15,118 nucleotides of DNA from Cytophagia bacterium (GTDB taxonomy: Bacteria > Bacteroidota > Bacteroidia > Cytophagales > Cyclobacteriaceae): positions 1 to 15,118 of the forward strand of contig JABXIP010000082.1 in the NCBI GenBank assembly GCA_013373005.1. The letters run 5' to 3'. The notes under the pieces are model-generated. The model was not told the DNA's origin, searched no databases, and saw only the letters and a program-made list of their open reading frames with translations. Both the position numbers and the translations under genes were made by a program. How positions within the stretch are numbered: position 1 is the stretch's first letter; each line of letters begins with the position of its first letter. Below are positions 5,822-12,928 of the stretch, piece after piece.

Positions 5822-6616
5822 ATGTCAGTTTACCTTGCCGAGTTCATCGGAACCGCCATTCTTCTCTATTTCGGGAATAGTGTCAACGCAGCAACAACTT
5901 TAAATTTCTCATACGCCAAAGGCTCCGGTTGGATCATTACCACCATTGGTTGGGGGCTCTCAGTCACCTTTGGAATCTATGCCGTTGGAAGCATTAGCGG
6001 GGCTCATATAAACCCGGCTGTGACTACCTCTTTGGCTTTAGCAGGAGAACTAGAGTGGTCGCTTGTACCCGGCTATATTATTGCTCAGGTTTTAGGTGGA
6101 ATTTTCGGAGCTACATTGGCCTGGCTTCAGTACCTACCTCATTGGGGTAAAACTGAAGATCAAGGCGCCAAACTAGGCGTATTCTGTACCTCTGGAGCGA
6201 TTGATCAAAAAGGTGCCAACCTGGTAAGTGAAATGCTTGGTACAATGATTCTAATTATTGGATTGATGATGATTGGAGCCAATGAATTCACTGAGGGATT
6301 GAACCCATTGGTAGTTGGAGGATTAATTACACTCATCGGTATGGCTCAAGGTGGAAGCACTGGTTATGCCATTAACCCAGCCAGAGATTTCGGGCCACGA
6401 CTTGCTCATTTCCTACTCCCCATCAAAGGAAAAGGAGGCTCTAATTGGGGCTACTCATGGATCCCCATTGTAGGCCCTATTGTAGGTGGCGGGGCTGGCG
6501 CTGCTCTCTATTATTTGGTTTTCAATGGTGGCACCAACATACTCGGTTGGATTGCAATTGCGGCTACATTAGCTGCCATTTTCTATGCTATTTTCGAAGA
6601 GTCTAAAAAAGCATAA
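5822..6616 (+). CDS. Aquaporin/glycerol facilitator (MIP family), GlpF-like
   Basis: This MIP-family channel passes water and/or small neutral solutes such as glycerol across the inner membrane. At 264 residues it has the family's six spans and two half-helices, with NPA boxes at 64-66 (SGAHINPAVT) and 185-187 (GYAINPARDFGPR). The selectivity-filter positions by alignment with GlpF are W44, G173, Y182 and R188. The Trp, Gly and Arg match the glycerol-conducting type, while Y182 replaces GlpF's Phe. The RDFGPR after the second NPA is also typical of glycerol facilitators. The start is the first ATG after the 5791-5812 palindrome. The dipeptide epimerase follows 5 bp after the stop, so the two are probably co-transcribed. 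No glycerol kinase is nearby, so the physiological solute is open. Confidence 0.95.
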   Translation: MSVYLAEFIGTAILLYFGNSVNAATTLNFSYAKGSGWIITTIGWGLSVTFGIYAVGSISGAHINPAVTTSLALAGELEWSLVPGYIIAQVLGGIFGATLAWLQYLPHWGKTEDQGAKLGVFCTSGAIDQKGANLVSEMLGTMILIIGLMMIGANEFTEGLNPLVVGGLITLIGMAQGGSTGYAINPARDFGPRLAHFLLPIKGKGGSNWGYSWIPIVGPIVGGGAGAALYYLVFNGGTNILGWIAIAATLAAIFYAIFEESKKA

Positions 6617-6621
6617 ATGGT

Positions 6622-7728
6622 ATGAAAATTGCCAAAATTGAGTTTTTCAAAGCTCGCATTAAGCTTAAAAAACCCTTTATAACTTCCCTAGGCAGAAGAG
6701 AATTTACTACCAGCATTTTTGTAAAAATCACTACTCAAAAAGGATTAACCGGCTGGGGTGAATGCTGCCCCTTCCCTCCCATTCTGGGGGAAACACCTGA
6801 GACTTGTTTTATAGTGGGCAAGCTTTTGGCTGAAAGACTTATTGGAGATGATCCATGCGATATAGAAAAGATTTGCTCCAAAATGGATAAGGTCATTTTT
6901 AGCAATACCGCTATCAAGTCTGCCATAGAACTAGCCTGTCAGGATTTGCGCGCCAAGGAAGCCGGAGTACCCGTTTACAAACAGCTTGGAGGAAGCATAG
7001 ATAAAACCATAAAAACCGACTTCACCATAAGTCTTGACACTGTAGGTGCTATGGTAGAAGATGCGGTAAGTCAGGTTGCTCGTGGCTTTACCACACTAAA
7101 AATTAAGGTGGGCGATGGATGGAAAACAGACATTAAGCGTCTATTAGCAATTCGCGAAGCTGTCGGGTCGCGCATCGACATGAGAATAGATGCCAACCAG
7201 GGCTGGGAAAGAGACGATGCCATTGAGGTGCTGAATAAAGTTGCAGGACTCAATATTCAATATTGCGAAGAACCGATAAATAAAAGACGCTACTTCGAGC
7301 TTAAAAAGGTGATCAATAACAGTCCGGTTAAAATTATGGCCGATGAGTGTTTATTAGACCACATAGACGCTCAAAAACTGATCAGAGGGGGCTATTGCGA
7401 TTATTTCAATATCAAGCTAGGTAAGTCAGGAGGAATCTACAAAGCTCAGAAAATCTTGAAGCTCGCTGAAAAATATGGCATCCTCACACAGGTTGGAGGT
7501 TTTGTAGAAAGCAGATTAGTATTCACAGCCAACTGCCACTTGGCCTATACTTCACCTCAAGTAAAATTCTTTGATTTCGACAGTCCACTTTTTCATGAGT
7601 TCGACCCCATTATTGGTGGTATGAAATACCATGATAATTGGGAGATCACCATCCCAGATTCTCCGGGGTTTGGTATGGAAGTTGACCCTGATTTTTTGAA
7701 AGAATGTGAGTCGCTGCGAATTGAGTAA
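6622..7728 (+). CDS. Dipeptide epimerase, enolase superfamily (L-Ala-D/L-Glu epimerase-like)
   Basis: Members epimerise a dipeptide at the alpha carbon, classically L-Ala-D-Glu from peptidoglycan turnover, using a Lys-Lys pair and Mg2+. Seen in 368 residues: the N-terminal capping domain with GWGECCPFPP (44-53), the K160-I-K162 catalytic motif in TTLKIKVG, metal ligands D190 (DANQGW), E216 (CEEP) and D241 (MADEC), the second lysine K265 (FNIKLGKSGG), and the D318-F-D320 (DxD) motif that in this subgroup binds the dipeptide amino group. That last motif favours dipeptide epimerase over muconate cycloisomerase or o-succinylbenzoate synthase. Substrate side chains vary widely within the group, so L-Ala-Glu is only the default. 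It follows the aquaporin by 5 bp. The start at 6622 is the only in-frame ATG nearby. Confidence 0.9.
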   Translation: MKIAKIEFFKARIKLKKPFITSLGRREFTTSIFVKITTQKGLTGWGECCPFPPILGETPETCFIVGKLLAERLIGDDPCDIEKICSKMDKVIFSNTAIKSAIELACQDLRAKEAGVPVYKQLGGSIDKTIKTDFTISLDTVGAMVEDAVSQVARGFTTLKIKVGDGWKTDIKRLLAIREAVGSRIDMRIDANQGWERDDAIEVLNKVAGLNIQYCEEPINKRRYFELKKVINNSPVKIMADECLLDHIDAQKLIRGGYCDYFNIKLGKSGGIYKAQKILKLAEKYGILTQVGGFVESRLVFTANCHLAYTSPQVKFFDFDSPLFHEFDPIIGGMKYHDNWEITIPDSPGFGMEVDPDFLKECESLRIE

Positions 7729-7804
7729 AAAAAAAATTGTATAAATTAGTTTCGACAAACCGACTTTGTTCAGAATAAACACGACTACTCAATTTTAACT
7801 CTGA

Positions 7805-9205
7805 ATGATGAAAAAACTATTAACCCTAGCCCTGTTAATGTCTTTTGGTTTGTGTAAAGCCCAAAACCTTGAGACTAATTTTGTTTGCACCTATGGAGAA
7901 AGCGCCACTCCCGACCTGCTCTGTATGGAAATGCAGCGCTCTTTCTCTGGTGGTAGTGATGCTAATGAAGCCACAAAGAAAATTCTGAAAGTACTCGGTC
8001 TGGCTCCCAACTTCATTATGGTCCCTTGTCCCAATATCGACAACTGTGCGGCCGTAACCTTGAATGATGGTTTCCGCTACATCGTATACGATAAGGAATT
8101 CATGCAAAATATTTCTAATACTGCCAGTAACGACTGGACCTCTACCAGTATTCTAGCCCATGAAATTGGTCACCATTTGCAAGGACATACCTTAAGAAGA
8201 ACTGACAATGAGGAGTCTAGAAAAATGGAATTGGAAGCCGATAGGTTCAGTGGTTTTGTTCTGCAGAAACTAGGGGCTAACCTTAACGATGCACAAGCCG
8301 CAATGAACGCACTTGGTCATCCGGAAGATGATGTTTATTCCAGCCACCCCGCAAAATGGAAAAGACTGAATGCCATTAAAGAAGGATGGAATGATGCTGC
8401 CGGAATCGTGAATGAACCCACCACAGCTCCTAAAACTGAAGTTACCGACATAATTGATGTAACTAGTTTAGATGTTGAGATATCTGATGCTACCACTCTA
8501 TCCTATCATGATATCATTCAAGCCGATGCTTTCCCGATGCTTGGCGACTCATGGAATGCAGGTTATAACTATAAAGCTGCAGTCTATGATTACAACCACT
8601 GGTATGTTTTCATGAGGAAAGACTATGGCAACTGGCAAGCCTACCGAAGAAGAGAATATTTTCCAAAGGATGAAATAGCCGAACTATGGGATAAGAATAA
8701 CTCCGTAATAACAAGCCTTGACTATTATGACAATGAGTGGAACCTGACCATGACCTCATTTGGTGAGAAATTTATCAAACAAAGATGGGCTACTGATTCT
8801 GACTTCCCGGCAGCGAAAATCAAGGAATCATGGGGAGAAGGTTATTATATAACTGAAGCCGCTTACGGTGAAGACAAATGGGCCATTGTTTTCAACAAGA
8901 CCACCAATTATGAAAAGTTTACCAACCAGATGTATAACCGATATGATGAGTTTCCGAAGGATGCGATAAAGGAATATTGGGACAAGGGCTGGTTTGTTAC
9001 CACCTTGAAATACTTAGATGGCCAATGGTTCCTCGTAATGACCGAGTTTGAAGACAGAAACGCAGGCAACTATAAGCAGCGATGGAACAAGACTACGGAA
9101 TTCCCAATGGACAAAGTATTAAAGAACGACAGTGAAGGTCTCAAGCTTCAGAGTGTAACCTATGGCGATGGCTATTGGGTTACCGTTATGGAGAAATGGA
9201 GATAA
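7805..9205 (+). CDS. Secreted M48-type zinc metallopeptidase with tandem aromatic repeats
   Basis: The protein has 466 residues. A signal peptide (about 1-19, ending CKA-Q) is followed by a zinc-protease domain. HEIGHHLQGH (119-128) supplies H119, E120 and H123, and the ELEADRFSG segment (142-150) supplies the likely third ligand E142, as in M48 peptidases. SSHPAKWKRLNAI (179-191) is also typical of the fold. After a linker (200-235), residues 245-466 hold four repeats plus a partial fifth of about 48 residues, each with an aromatic pattern like Y-x-D/G-x-x-W, then M, Q/R-R-W and FP-x-D/A-x-I-x-x-x-W. The repeats suggest a compact binding or scaffold domain; their ligand is unknown. ATGs at 7805 and 7808 are both possible starts. 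It begins 76 bp after the epimerase, past a 10-base A run, so it may have its own promoter. Confidence 0.88.
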   Translation: MMKKLLTLALLMSFGLCKAQNLETNFVCTYGESATPDLLCMEMQRSFSGGSDANEATKKILKVLGLAPNFIMVPCPNIDNCAAVTLNDGFRYIVYDKEFMQNISNTASNDWTSTSILAHEIGHHLQGHTLRRTDNEESRKMELEADRFSGFVLQKLGANLNDAQAAMNALGHPEDDVYSSHPAKWKRLNAIKEGWNDAAGIVNEPTTAPKTEVTDIIDVTSLDVEISDATTLSYHDIIQADAFPMLGDSWNAGYNYKAAVYDYNHWYVFMRKDYGNWQAYRRREYFPKDEIAELWDKNNSVITSLDYYDNEWNLTMTSFGEKFIKQRWATDSDFPAAKIKESWGEGYYITEAAYGEDKWAIVFNKTTNYEKFTNQMYNRYDEFPKDAIKEYWDKGWFVTTLKYLDGQWFLVMTEFEDRNAGNYKQRWNKTTEFPMDKVLKNDSEGLKLQSVTYGDGYWVTVMEKWR

Positions 9206-9225
9206 CTCTTAAAAATTAAAGGCAT

Positions 9226-9257
9226 AAAAAAAGGAACCCACTCAGGTTCCTTTTTTT
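9226..9257. terminator. Strong bidirectional terminator between the metallopeptidase and ssb
   Basis: A7-GGAACC, loop CACTCA, GGTTCC-T7 forms a perfect 13-bp inverted repeat (stem cores 9233-9238 and 9245-9250). It lies 20 bp after the + gene and 20 bp after the end of the convergent ssb gene, with a T-tract in both directions. Confidence 0.93.
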
Positions 9258-9277
9258 GTATTAAGCTATGGATCAGC

Positions 9278-9619
9278 CTATGCTTTTTTAGCTCCTATCA
9301 TCAGAAGTTCATTCAAATTGATTTCGGTAACATACCTTTTTTCACCGTTCTGAGTTTCATACGATTTGTGAGTCAGCTTACCTTCAAGCGCCACTTCCTG
9401 ACCTTTTGTTAGATACTCACTAGCAATCTCACCTACCTTTCCCCAGGCAACAATATTATGCCACTGGGTTTCTTCAACTTTATCTCCATTGGAGTTCCTG
9501 TATGAGTCTGATGTAGCTACTGAGAATGTAGTGAGCTTCTTTCCACTAGTAAGTGTTCTTACTTCAGGGTCTTGACCTAATCTTCCAATTAACTGTACGC
9601 GGTTTCTTAAATTTTGCAT
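9278..9619 (-). CDS. ssb: Short single-stranded DNA-binding protein (SSB)
   Basis: This is an OB-fold SSB that coats single-stranded DNA in replication and repair. The 113 residues start MQNLRNRVQLIGRLGQDPEV. They contain the conserved TFSVATSDSYRN and the TQWHNIVAWGKVGEIASEYL segment with its key aromatics, then KGQEVALEGKL and a C-terminal LNELLMIGAKKA. ATG at 9619 is clearly the start because all homology begins there, although the frame stays open a further 321 bp upstream. The protein stops right after the OB fold: it lacks the flexible linker and acidic DDIPF-type tip that recruit repair partners, and instead ends basic (KKA). Short SSBs like this occur in Bacteroidota, often beside a longer essential one; which this is cannot be told here. 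Confidence 0.93.
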   Translation of the reverse strand: MQNLRNRVQLIGRLGQDPEVRTLTSGKKLTTFSVATSDSYRNSNGDKVEETQWHNIVAWGKVGEIASEYLTKGQEVALEGKLTHKSYETQNGEKRYVTEINLNELLMIGAKKA

Positions 9620-9802
9620 GATTATAAAGTTTATATGTTGAAAATTCTTTGCTGTCGTTTCGGTAATCGAATTGACAATGGCAAAGTAAGGGCAGACCGA
9701 AAAGAAGATTCGGTTGTTAAATAGTTGTAACCATTTGTAGTCGTTTGTAAACGGATAACCACTGTTTTTCGCTATTTTAGACAGATTCTTAATACACACA
9801 TT

Positions 9803-10165
9803 ATGGAAGAAAGAACTTGTTTGGAATGTGGGGAACCGCTTAGAGGTCGAGCCGATAAGAAGTTCTGCGATGATGCCTGCCGCAATGCTTATAACAATCG
9901 ACAGAATTCTGATGCCAACAATTACGTGCGCAATGTGCATTATGTACTTCGTAAAAACAGACGAATTCTGGAAGAACTGAATCCAGAGGGAACCACTAAA
10001 ACTCCTCGCTCAAAATTGGTTGAAAAGGGATTTGATTTCGACTATCATACCAGCCTCTACACCACCAAAGCAGGAGCTACTTACTTCTTCTGCTACGAAT
10101 ACGGATACCTGCCCATTGAAGATGATATGATGGTTTTGGTAAAGAAAAAGGAGTATGATAACTAG
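9803..10165 (+). CDS. Zinc-ribbon protein of unknown function (120 aa)
   Basis: The N-terminus is a small zinc ribbon: C6-x2-C9 and C22-x3-C26 in CLECGEPLRGRADKKFC and DDACRNAY, similar to predicted DUF2116-like ribbons. After it come a basic helical stretch (VRNVHYVLRKNRRILEELN, about 42-60) and a C-terminal beta-rich part (FDFDYHTSLYTTKAGATYFF). No signal peptide or membrane segment is seen, so it is cytoplasmic. It is divergent from ssb, with a 183-bp gap between the two starts that shows no exact -7 box. It is followed after 2 bp by the two-TM gene, so they may be co-transcribed. A nucleic-acid or protein-binding role is the usual guess for such ribbons but is not shown here. Confidence 0.82.
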   Translation: MEERTCLECGEPLRGRADKKFCDDACRNAYNNRQNSDANNYVRNVHYVLRKNRRILEELNPEGTTKTPRSKLVEKGFDFDYHTSLYTTKAGATYFFCYEYGYLPIEDDMMVLVKKKEYDN

Positions 10166-10181
10166 TAATGGAATTGAAAAA
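10166..10181. repeat. 16-bp direct repeat, copy 1
   Basis: TAATGGAATTGAAAAA includes the start codon of the two-TM gene. An identical copy lies at 10708-10723, so the pair brackets that gene almost exactly. Confidence 0.6.
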
Positions 10182-10671
10182 ATCAATTTACCTCGAATTC
10201 AAAGGTCACAAGACTTGGATGCACAGTACAAAGTATGCACCTCTAATCTTGGGCTTAATTTGCGTAATAATTCTTCCGCTTCTTTTATTCATTCCGCACG
10301 GATCAAGGTATATTCCAATAGATTCAACTCCTAATTTGGAGATAGAAAACAACCCTATTTTATTTTCTACACTCATTATCATTTTGAGCATTAGTTTGAT
10401 CCTATTAAGGTTAAATCATCGTAAAACAGGGGTAACACTTACATTAGATGACCATCATCTCGAATTATCATCTACAAGATCAACTCAGTTGTTTAAATTT
10501 GAAGAAATAGTAAGTCTGGAAATCCAAGACAACAAACTCATTTGGGTCAAAACAGATTGTGAATATTTCAAATTAAGCTTCAATGATGATCAAGACCTTG
10601 ATCCCTTATTCAATCATTTTTCTTGTCTGTCTAAGAGTGGTAAAATCAATCTATTAACTAGTCAAAGCTAG
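10168..10671 (+). CDS. Two-TM membrane protein of unknown function (167 aa)
   Basis: I do not recognise this family. The layout is a short basic N-terminus, TM1 (about 24-42), a roughly 20-residue loop, TM2 (about 64-81), then a C-terminal soluble half of beta-strand character (TGVTLTLDDHHLELSST, FKFEEIVSLEIQDNKLIWVK). That resembles a small PH-like or strand-rich domain on a membrane anchor. The gene looks AT-richer than its neighbours by eye (not computed). It starts 2 bp after the zinc-ribbon stop. Its first 14 bases belong to a 16-bp sequence repeated at 10708-10723, downstream of its end. It may be a recently acquired or lineage-specific gene. Confidence 0.72.
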   Translation: MELKKSIYLEFKGHKTWMHSTKYAPLILGLICVIILPLLLFIPHGSRYIPIDSTPNLEIENNPILFSTLIIILSISLILLRLNHRKTGVTLTLDDHHLELSSTRSTQLFKFEEIVSLEIQDNKLIWVKTDCEYFKLSFNDDQDLDPLFNHFSCLSKSGKINLLTSQS

Positions 10672-10707
10672 TTTTGAGAAGCTCACTAGAAATCGTCCAT
10701 TTGAATT

Positions 10708-10723
10708 TAATGGAATTGAAAAA
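10708..10723. repeat. 16-bp direct repeat, copy 2
   Basis: This copy is identical to the 16 bases at 10166-10181. Read as codons, it would start MELKKH and hit a stop at once, mimicking the first residues (MELKKS) of the two-TM protein. It ends 4 bp before the tal -7 box. Confidence 0.6.
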
Positions 10724-10727
10724 GCAT

Positions 10728-10735
10728 TAGCTTTG
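10728..10735 (+). promoter_or_regulatory. -7 promoter element of the tal operon
   Basis: TAGCTTTG matches TAnnTTTG exactly and lies 31 bp before the tal ATG, so the leader would be about 26 nt. TTTG at 10700-10703 is a possible -33 element, though its 24-bp spacing is longer than usual. Confidence 0.6.
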
Positions 10736-10766
10736 TATTCAATCGAAAACCCTAAAAAAATCGAAA

Positions 10767-11423
10767 ATGAAGTTCTTTATTGATACTGCAAATTTGAGTG
10801 ACATACAAGAGGCATATGACCTTGGTGTATTGGACGGTGTAACCACCAACCCTTCTCTAATGGCAAAAGAAGGAATTGCCGGACACGACAAAGTGATGGC
10901 TCACTACAAGGCTATCTGTAACATTGTTGATGACAATGTGAGTGCAGAAGTTATCGCTACCGATTTTGACGGGATAATCAAAGAAGGTAAAGAGCTTGCC
11001 AAAATTGATGACAAGATTGTAGTTAAAGTACCTATGATCAAAGATGGCGTTAAGGCCATCAAATACTTCACTTCAGAAGGAATTAGAACTAACTGTACTT
11101 TGGTATTTTCTTCAGGTCAAGCATTGTTGGCAGCTAAAGCTGGAGCTTCTTATGTGTCTCCATTTATTGGTAGATTGGATGACGTTGGGTCTGATGGTCT
11201 TCAATTGATTCAAGACATTGTAGACATCTATGATAACTACGGTTACATTACTGAAGTATTGGCTGCCTCTGTAAGACACACCATGCACTTAATTCAATGT
11301 GCTGAAATTGGTGCCGATGTAGTGACTTGCCCATTGAACGTAATCACTAGTCTTTTGAATCATCCATTAACAGATAAAGGATTAGCTCAATTCTTGGCAG
11401 ACCACAAGAAAGCCAATGGATAA
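10767..11423 (+). CDS. tal: Transaldolase, small (TAL/FSA-like) subfamily
   Basis: Transaldolase moves a dihydroxyacetone unit between sugar phosphates in the non-oxidative pentose phosphate pathway. The 218 residues are the length of the small, decameric subfamily that also includes fructose-6-phosphate aldolase. Seen: MKFFIDTANLSDI and DGVTTNPSL (23-31), Schiff-base K87 in VVKVPM, TNCTLVFSSGQALLAAKAGA (108-127) and SPFIGRLDD (131-139). F133 stands where aldolases of this group carry a Tyr, so true transaldolase activity is expected rather than fructose-6-phosphate cleavage. An exact -7 box precedes it. The next gene starts 8 bp inside its end, so tal leads an operon with an 87-residue protein and ftsE. 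Confidence 0.96.
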   Translation: MKFFIDTANLSDIQEAYDLGVLDGVTTNPSLMAKEGIAGHDKVMAHYKAICNIVDDNVSAEVIATDFDGIIKEGKELAKIDDKIVVKVPMIKDGVKAIKYFTSEGIRTNCTLVFSSGQALLAAKAGASYVSPFIGRLDDVGSDGLQLIQDIVDIYDNYGYITEVLAASVRHTMHLIQCAEIGADVVTCPLNVITSLLNHPLTDKGLAQFLADHKKANG

Positions 11424-11679
11424 AACAAAAAGTAATGCTCCGGGTTATTCAAATGTCCCGGAGCTAACATCAAAAATGTACATCATCAAGGTTAAAGGCA
11501 AAGCCAAAATTCCAGATTACATACAACTGCGCGATGAGAACTTTGTACTCATTGCCTACTTTAGAGCAGACCGTCCATTAAAAAATCTGGATAAATATGG
11601 ACTTGATGGCAAAGAATCAGCGTTAAAACAGTTGATTACCGATTTACCTTTTGGTAAACTTCAAAAATTAGAAATCTAG
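11416..11679 (+). CDS. Hypothetical protein between tal and ftsE (87 aa)
   Basis: I recognise no family. The 87-residue protein has a polar N-terminus (MDKTKSNAPGYSNVPELT), then a compact strand-rich part: MYIIKVKGKAKIPDYIQLRD (21-40), ENFVLIAYFRADRP (41-54) and a C-terminal helix plus strand (KESALKQLITDLPFGKLQKLEI). There is no signal peptide or membrane span. Its start overlaps tal by 8 bp and its TAG stop abuts the ftsE ATG with no gap, so coding is well supported and expression is coupled to both. An alternative ATG at residue 21 would avoid the overlap. The position suggests a link with FtsE, but that is only positional inference. Confidence 0.82.
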   Translation: MDKTKSNAPGYSNVPELTSKMYIIKVKGKAKIPDYIQLRDENFVLIAYFRADRPLKNLDKYGLDGKESALKQLITDLPFGKLQKLEI

Positions 11680-12381
11680 ATGACTTTTTCCGGAGAACCC
11701 ATTGTAAGAATAGTAGACGCCAGCATCTTTCAAGAAGACACCACTGTGCTCAATAATATTGACATTAGAATTGAGAAAGGTGAATTCGTCTATTTAGTGG
11801 GAAGAACCGGAAGCGGAAAAAGCTCTTTACTCAAAACCCTTTATTGCGACCTTCCTCTTTACATGGGGAGTATCAGAATTGCGGGTTTCGATATTGAGAA
11901 AATCAAAAGAAATCAGATTCCACTACTCAGAAGGAAACTGGGCATCATCTTTCAAGACTTTCAGCTTCTCCCCGACCGAAATGTAGCCGAAAACATCTAT
12001 TTCGTAATGCGTGCTACAGGCTGGAAGGACAAAGCCAAAATGAAAAGTCGATTAGCTGAAGTATTGATGCGCGTAGGTTTGGGTGCCGTTTCTAACAAAA
12101 TGCCTCACCAGCTTTCTGGTGGTGAACAACAAAGAGTGGTAATTGCCAGAGCCCTAATTAACGAACCTAGTTTGTTGATTGCCGATGAGCCTACCGGAAA
12201 CCTCGACCCCGAAGTTTCAGATGGCATTTTCAAAACATTTCTCGAAATCAATAAGAGTGGAACTGCCGTGCTTATGGCCACTCATGATTTTAAGCTAATT
12301 GAGAATTATCCGAAGAGAACTTTGCGCTGTGAAAATGGCAGGGTGATTGATTCGGCAGTTCAAAAAGCAGCTACTACATAG
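11680..12381 (+). CDS. ftsE: FtsE-like ABC transporter ATP-binding protein
   Basis: This is a stand-alone ABC ATPase of the FtsE/LolD/MacB group. FtsE works with the membrane protein FtsX at the division site to activate peptidoglycan hydrolases. In 233 residues: Walker A GRTGSGKSS (41-49), Q-loop FQDFQLL (91-97, Q92), signature LSGGEQQRV (145-153), Walker B LLIADEPTGNLDP (165-177) and switch H202 (MATHD). The EPTGNLDP wording and length fit FtsE best, though LolD-like ATPases look similar. No ftsX gene is adjacent; in Bacteroidota ftsX is commonly elsewhere. The start directly follows the 87-aa stop. Its end overlaps the convergent anti-sigma gene by 8 bp, with no terminator between them. 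Confidence 0.88.
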   Translation: MTFSGEPIVRIVDASIFQEDTTVLNNIDIRIEKGEFVYLVGRTGSGKSSLLKTLYCDLPLYMGSIRIAGFDIEKIKRNQIPLLRRKLGIIFQDFQLLPDRNVAENIYFVMRATGWKDKAKMKSRLAEVLMRVGLGAVSNKMPHQLSGGEQQRVVIARALINEPSLLIADEPTGNLDPEVSDGIFKTFLEINKSGTAVLMATHDFKLIENYPKRTLRCENGRVIDSAVQKAATT

Positions 12382-12928
12382 AAGTCTCAGAAAGTTCAGA
12401 TTTCATTGCTTCTGGAAGTTTCTCTCTTTCAATAATTTCCAGCTGACTATCCATTACCTTCAACTTCTGGCGAAGTAAGTGTACTAATCGCTCCATTACC
12501 TGCTCAGAAGGTTGGCTCTCCATGAAAAGCTCCTTCAGATCAGTATAAATTTCATCTAACTCCTGCATTTCCACCTGAAGATAATCAGAAGCCCCTTCGG
12601 AACTTTCCTCAGATTCGAGTCTTTCTTTCTTATTGGCAATAAGTGCAGTATAGAAGGTTTCTAATTCATGAAATTTTTCAACAGTGGTTGCTTCCATTTC
12701 GTTAGCAGGTTTTACCTCATACCGATCGACCAACAAATAACCAACAGCACCCAAAAGCAAGAAGACTGCCGCTTTCCAATACCAACCCACATAGCTTTTC
12801 TGTACCTGAGGGGTATTGAATTCTAACTTGCTCTCGATATCATTCCAGACATCACCTTTTGGCTCTGCACTATCAAAGGACTCTCTGTTTTCCAGTATGA
12901 ACTTCTCCAATTGATCTTTACCCTGCAT
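12374..12928 (-). CDS. Probable membrane anti-sigma factor
   Basis: This is the partner of the sigma factor immediately upstream, and the two genes overlap by 11 bp. Seen in 184 residues: a cytoplasmic N-terminal region (1-48) with LEKFILENRESFDSAEP and DVWNDIESKL, a layout common in Bacteroidota anti-sigma proteins without a zinc motif; one membrane span (about 51-68, KAAVFLLLGAVGYLLV); and a long periplasmic helical region (80-172) that looks coiled-coil, rich in Glu/Leu with LVHLLRQKLKVMDSQLEII near 148-166. There is no HxxxCxxC zinc motif. The role as anti-sigma is inferred from gene order and topology; there is no known family signature strong enough to prove it. Its stop overlaps the ftsE 3' end. 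Confidence 0.8.
   Translation of the reverse strand: MQGKDQLEKFILENRESFDSAEPKGDVWNDIESKLEFNTPQVQKSYVGWYWKAAVFLLLGAVGYLLVDRYEVKPANEMEATTVEKFHELETFYTALIANKKERLESEESSEGASDYLQVEMQELDEIYTDLKELFMESQPSEQVMERLVHLLRQKLKVMDSQLEIIEREKLPEAMKSELSETSM

Noticed and set aside
7729..7804. Promoter for the metallopeptidase (TAGTTTCG at 7747-7754)
   Set aside because: One mismatch in the -7 consensus and no -33 element; too weak to annotate, and read-through from the epimerase is possible.
9743..9756. Short palindrome CGTTTGTAAACG upstream of the zinc-ribbon gene
   Set aside because: Arms of only 5 bp in AT-rich sequence; expected by chance and not tied to a promoter element.
9620..9940. Long in-frame extension upstream of ssb, which would add 107 residues
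   Set aside because: SSB homology begins exactly at the ATG at 9619; the extension has no SSB-like sequence and runs through the start of the divergent zinc-ribbon gene.
10711..10729. Possible remnant gene start (MELKKH-stop)
   Set aside because: Only six codons, with no further similarity to the two-TM gene; kept only as part of the 16-bp repeat.
10767..11423. Fructose-6-phosphate aldolase instead of transaldolase
   Set aside because: Position 133 is Phe (SPFIGR), as in transaldolases; the aldolases of this subfamily carry Tyr there.
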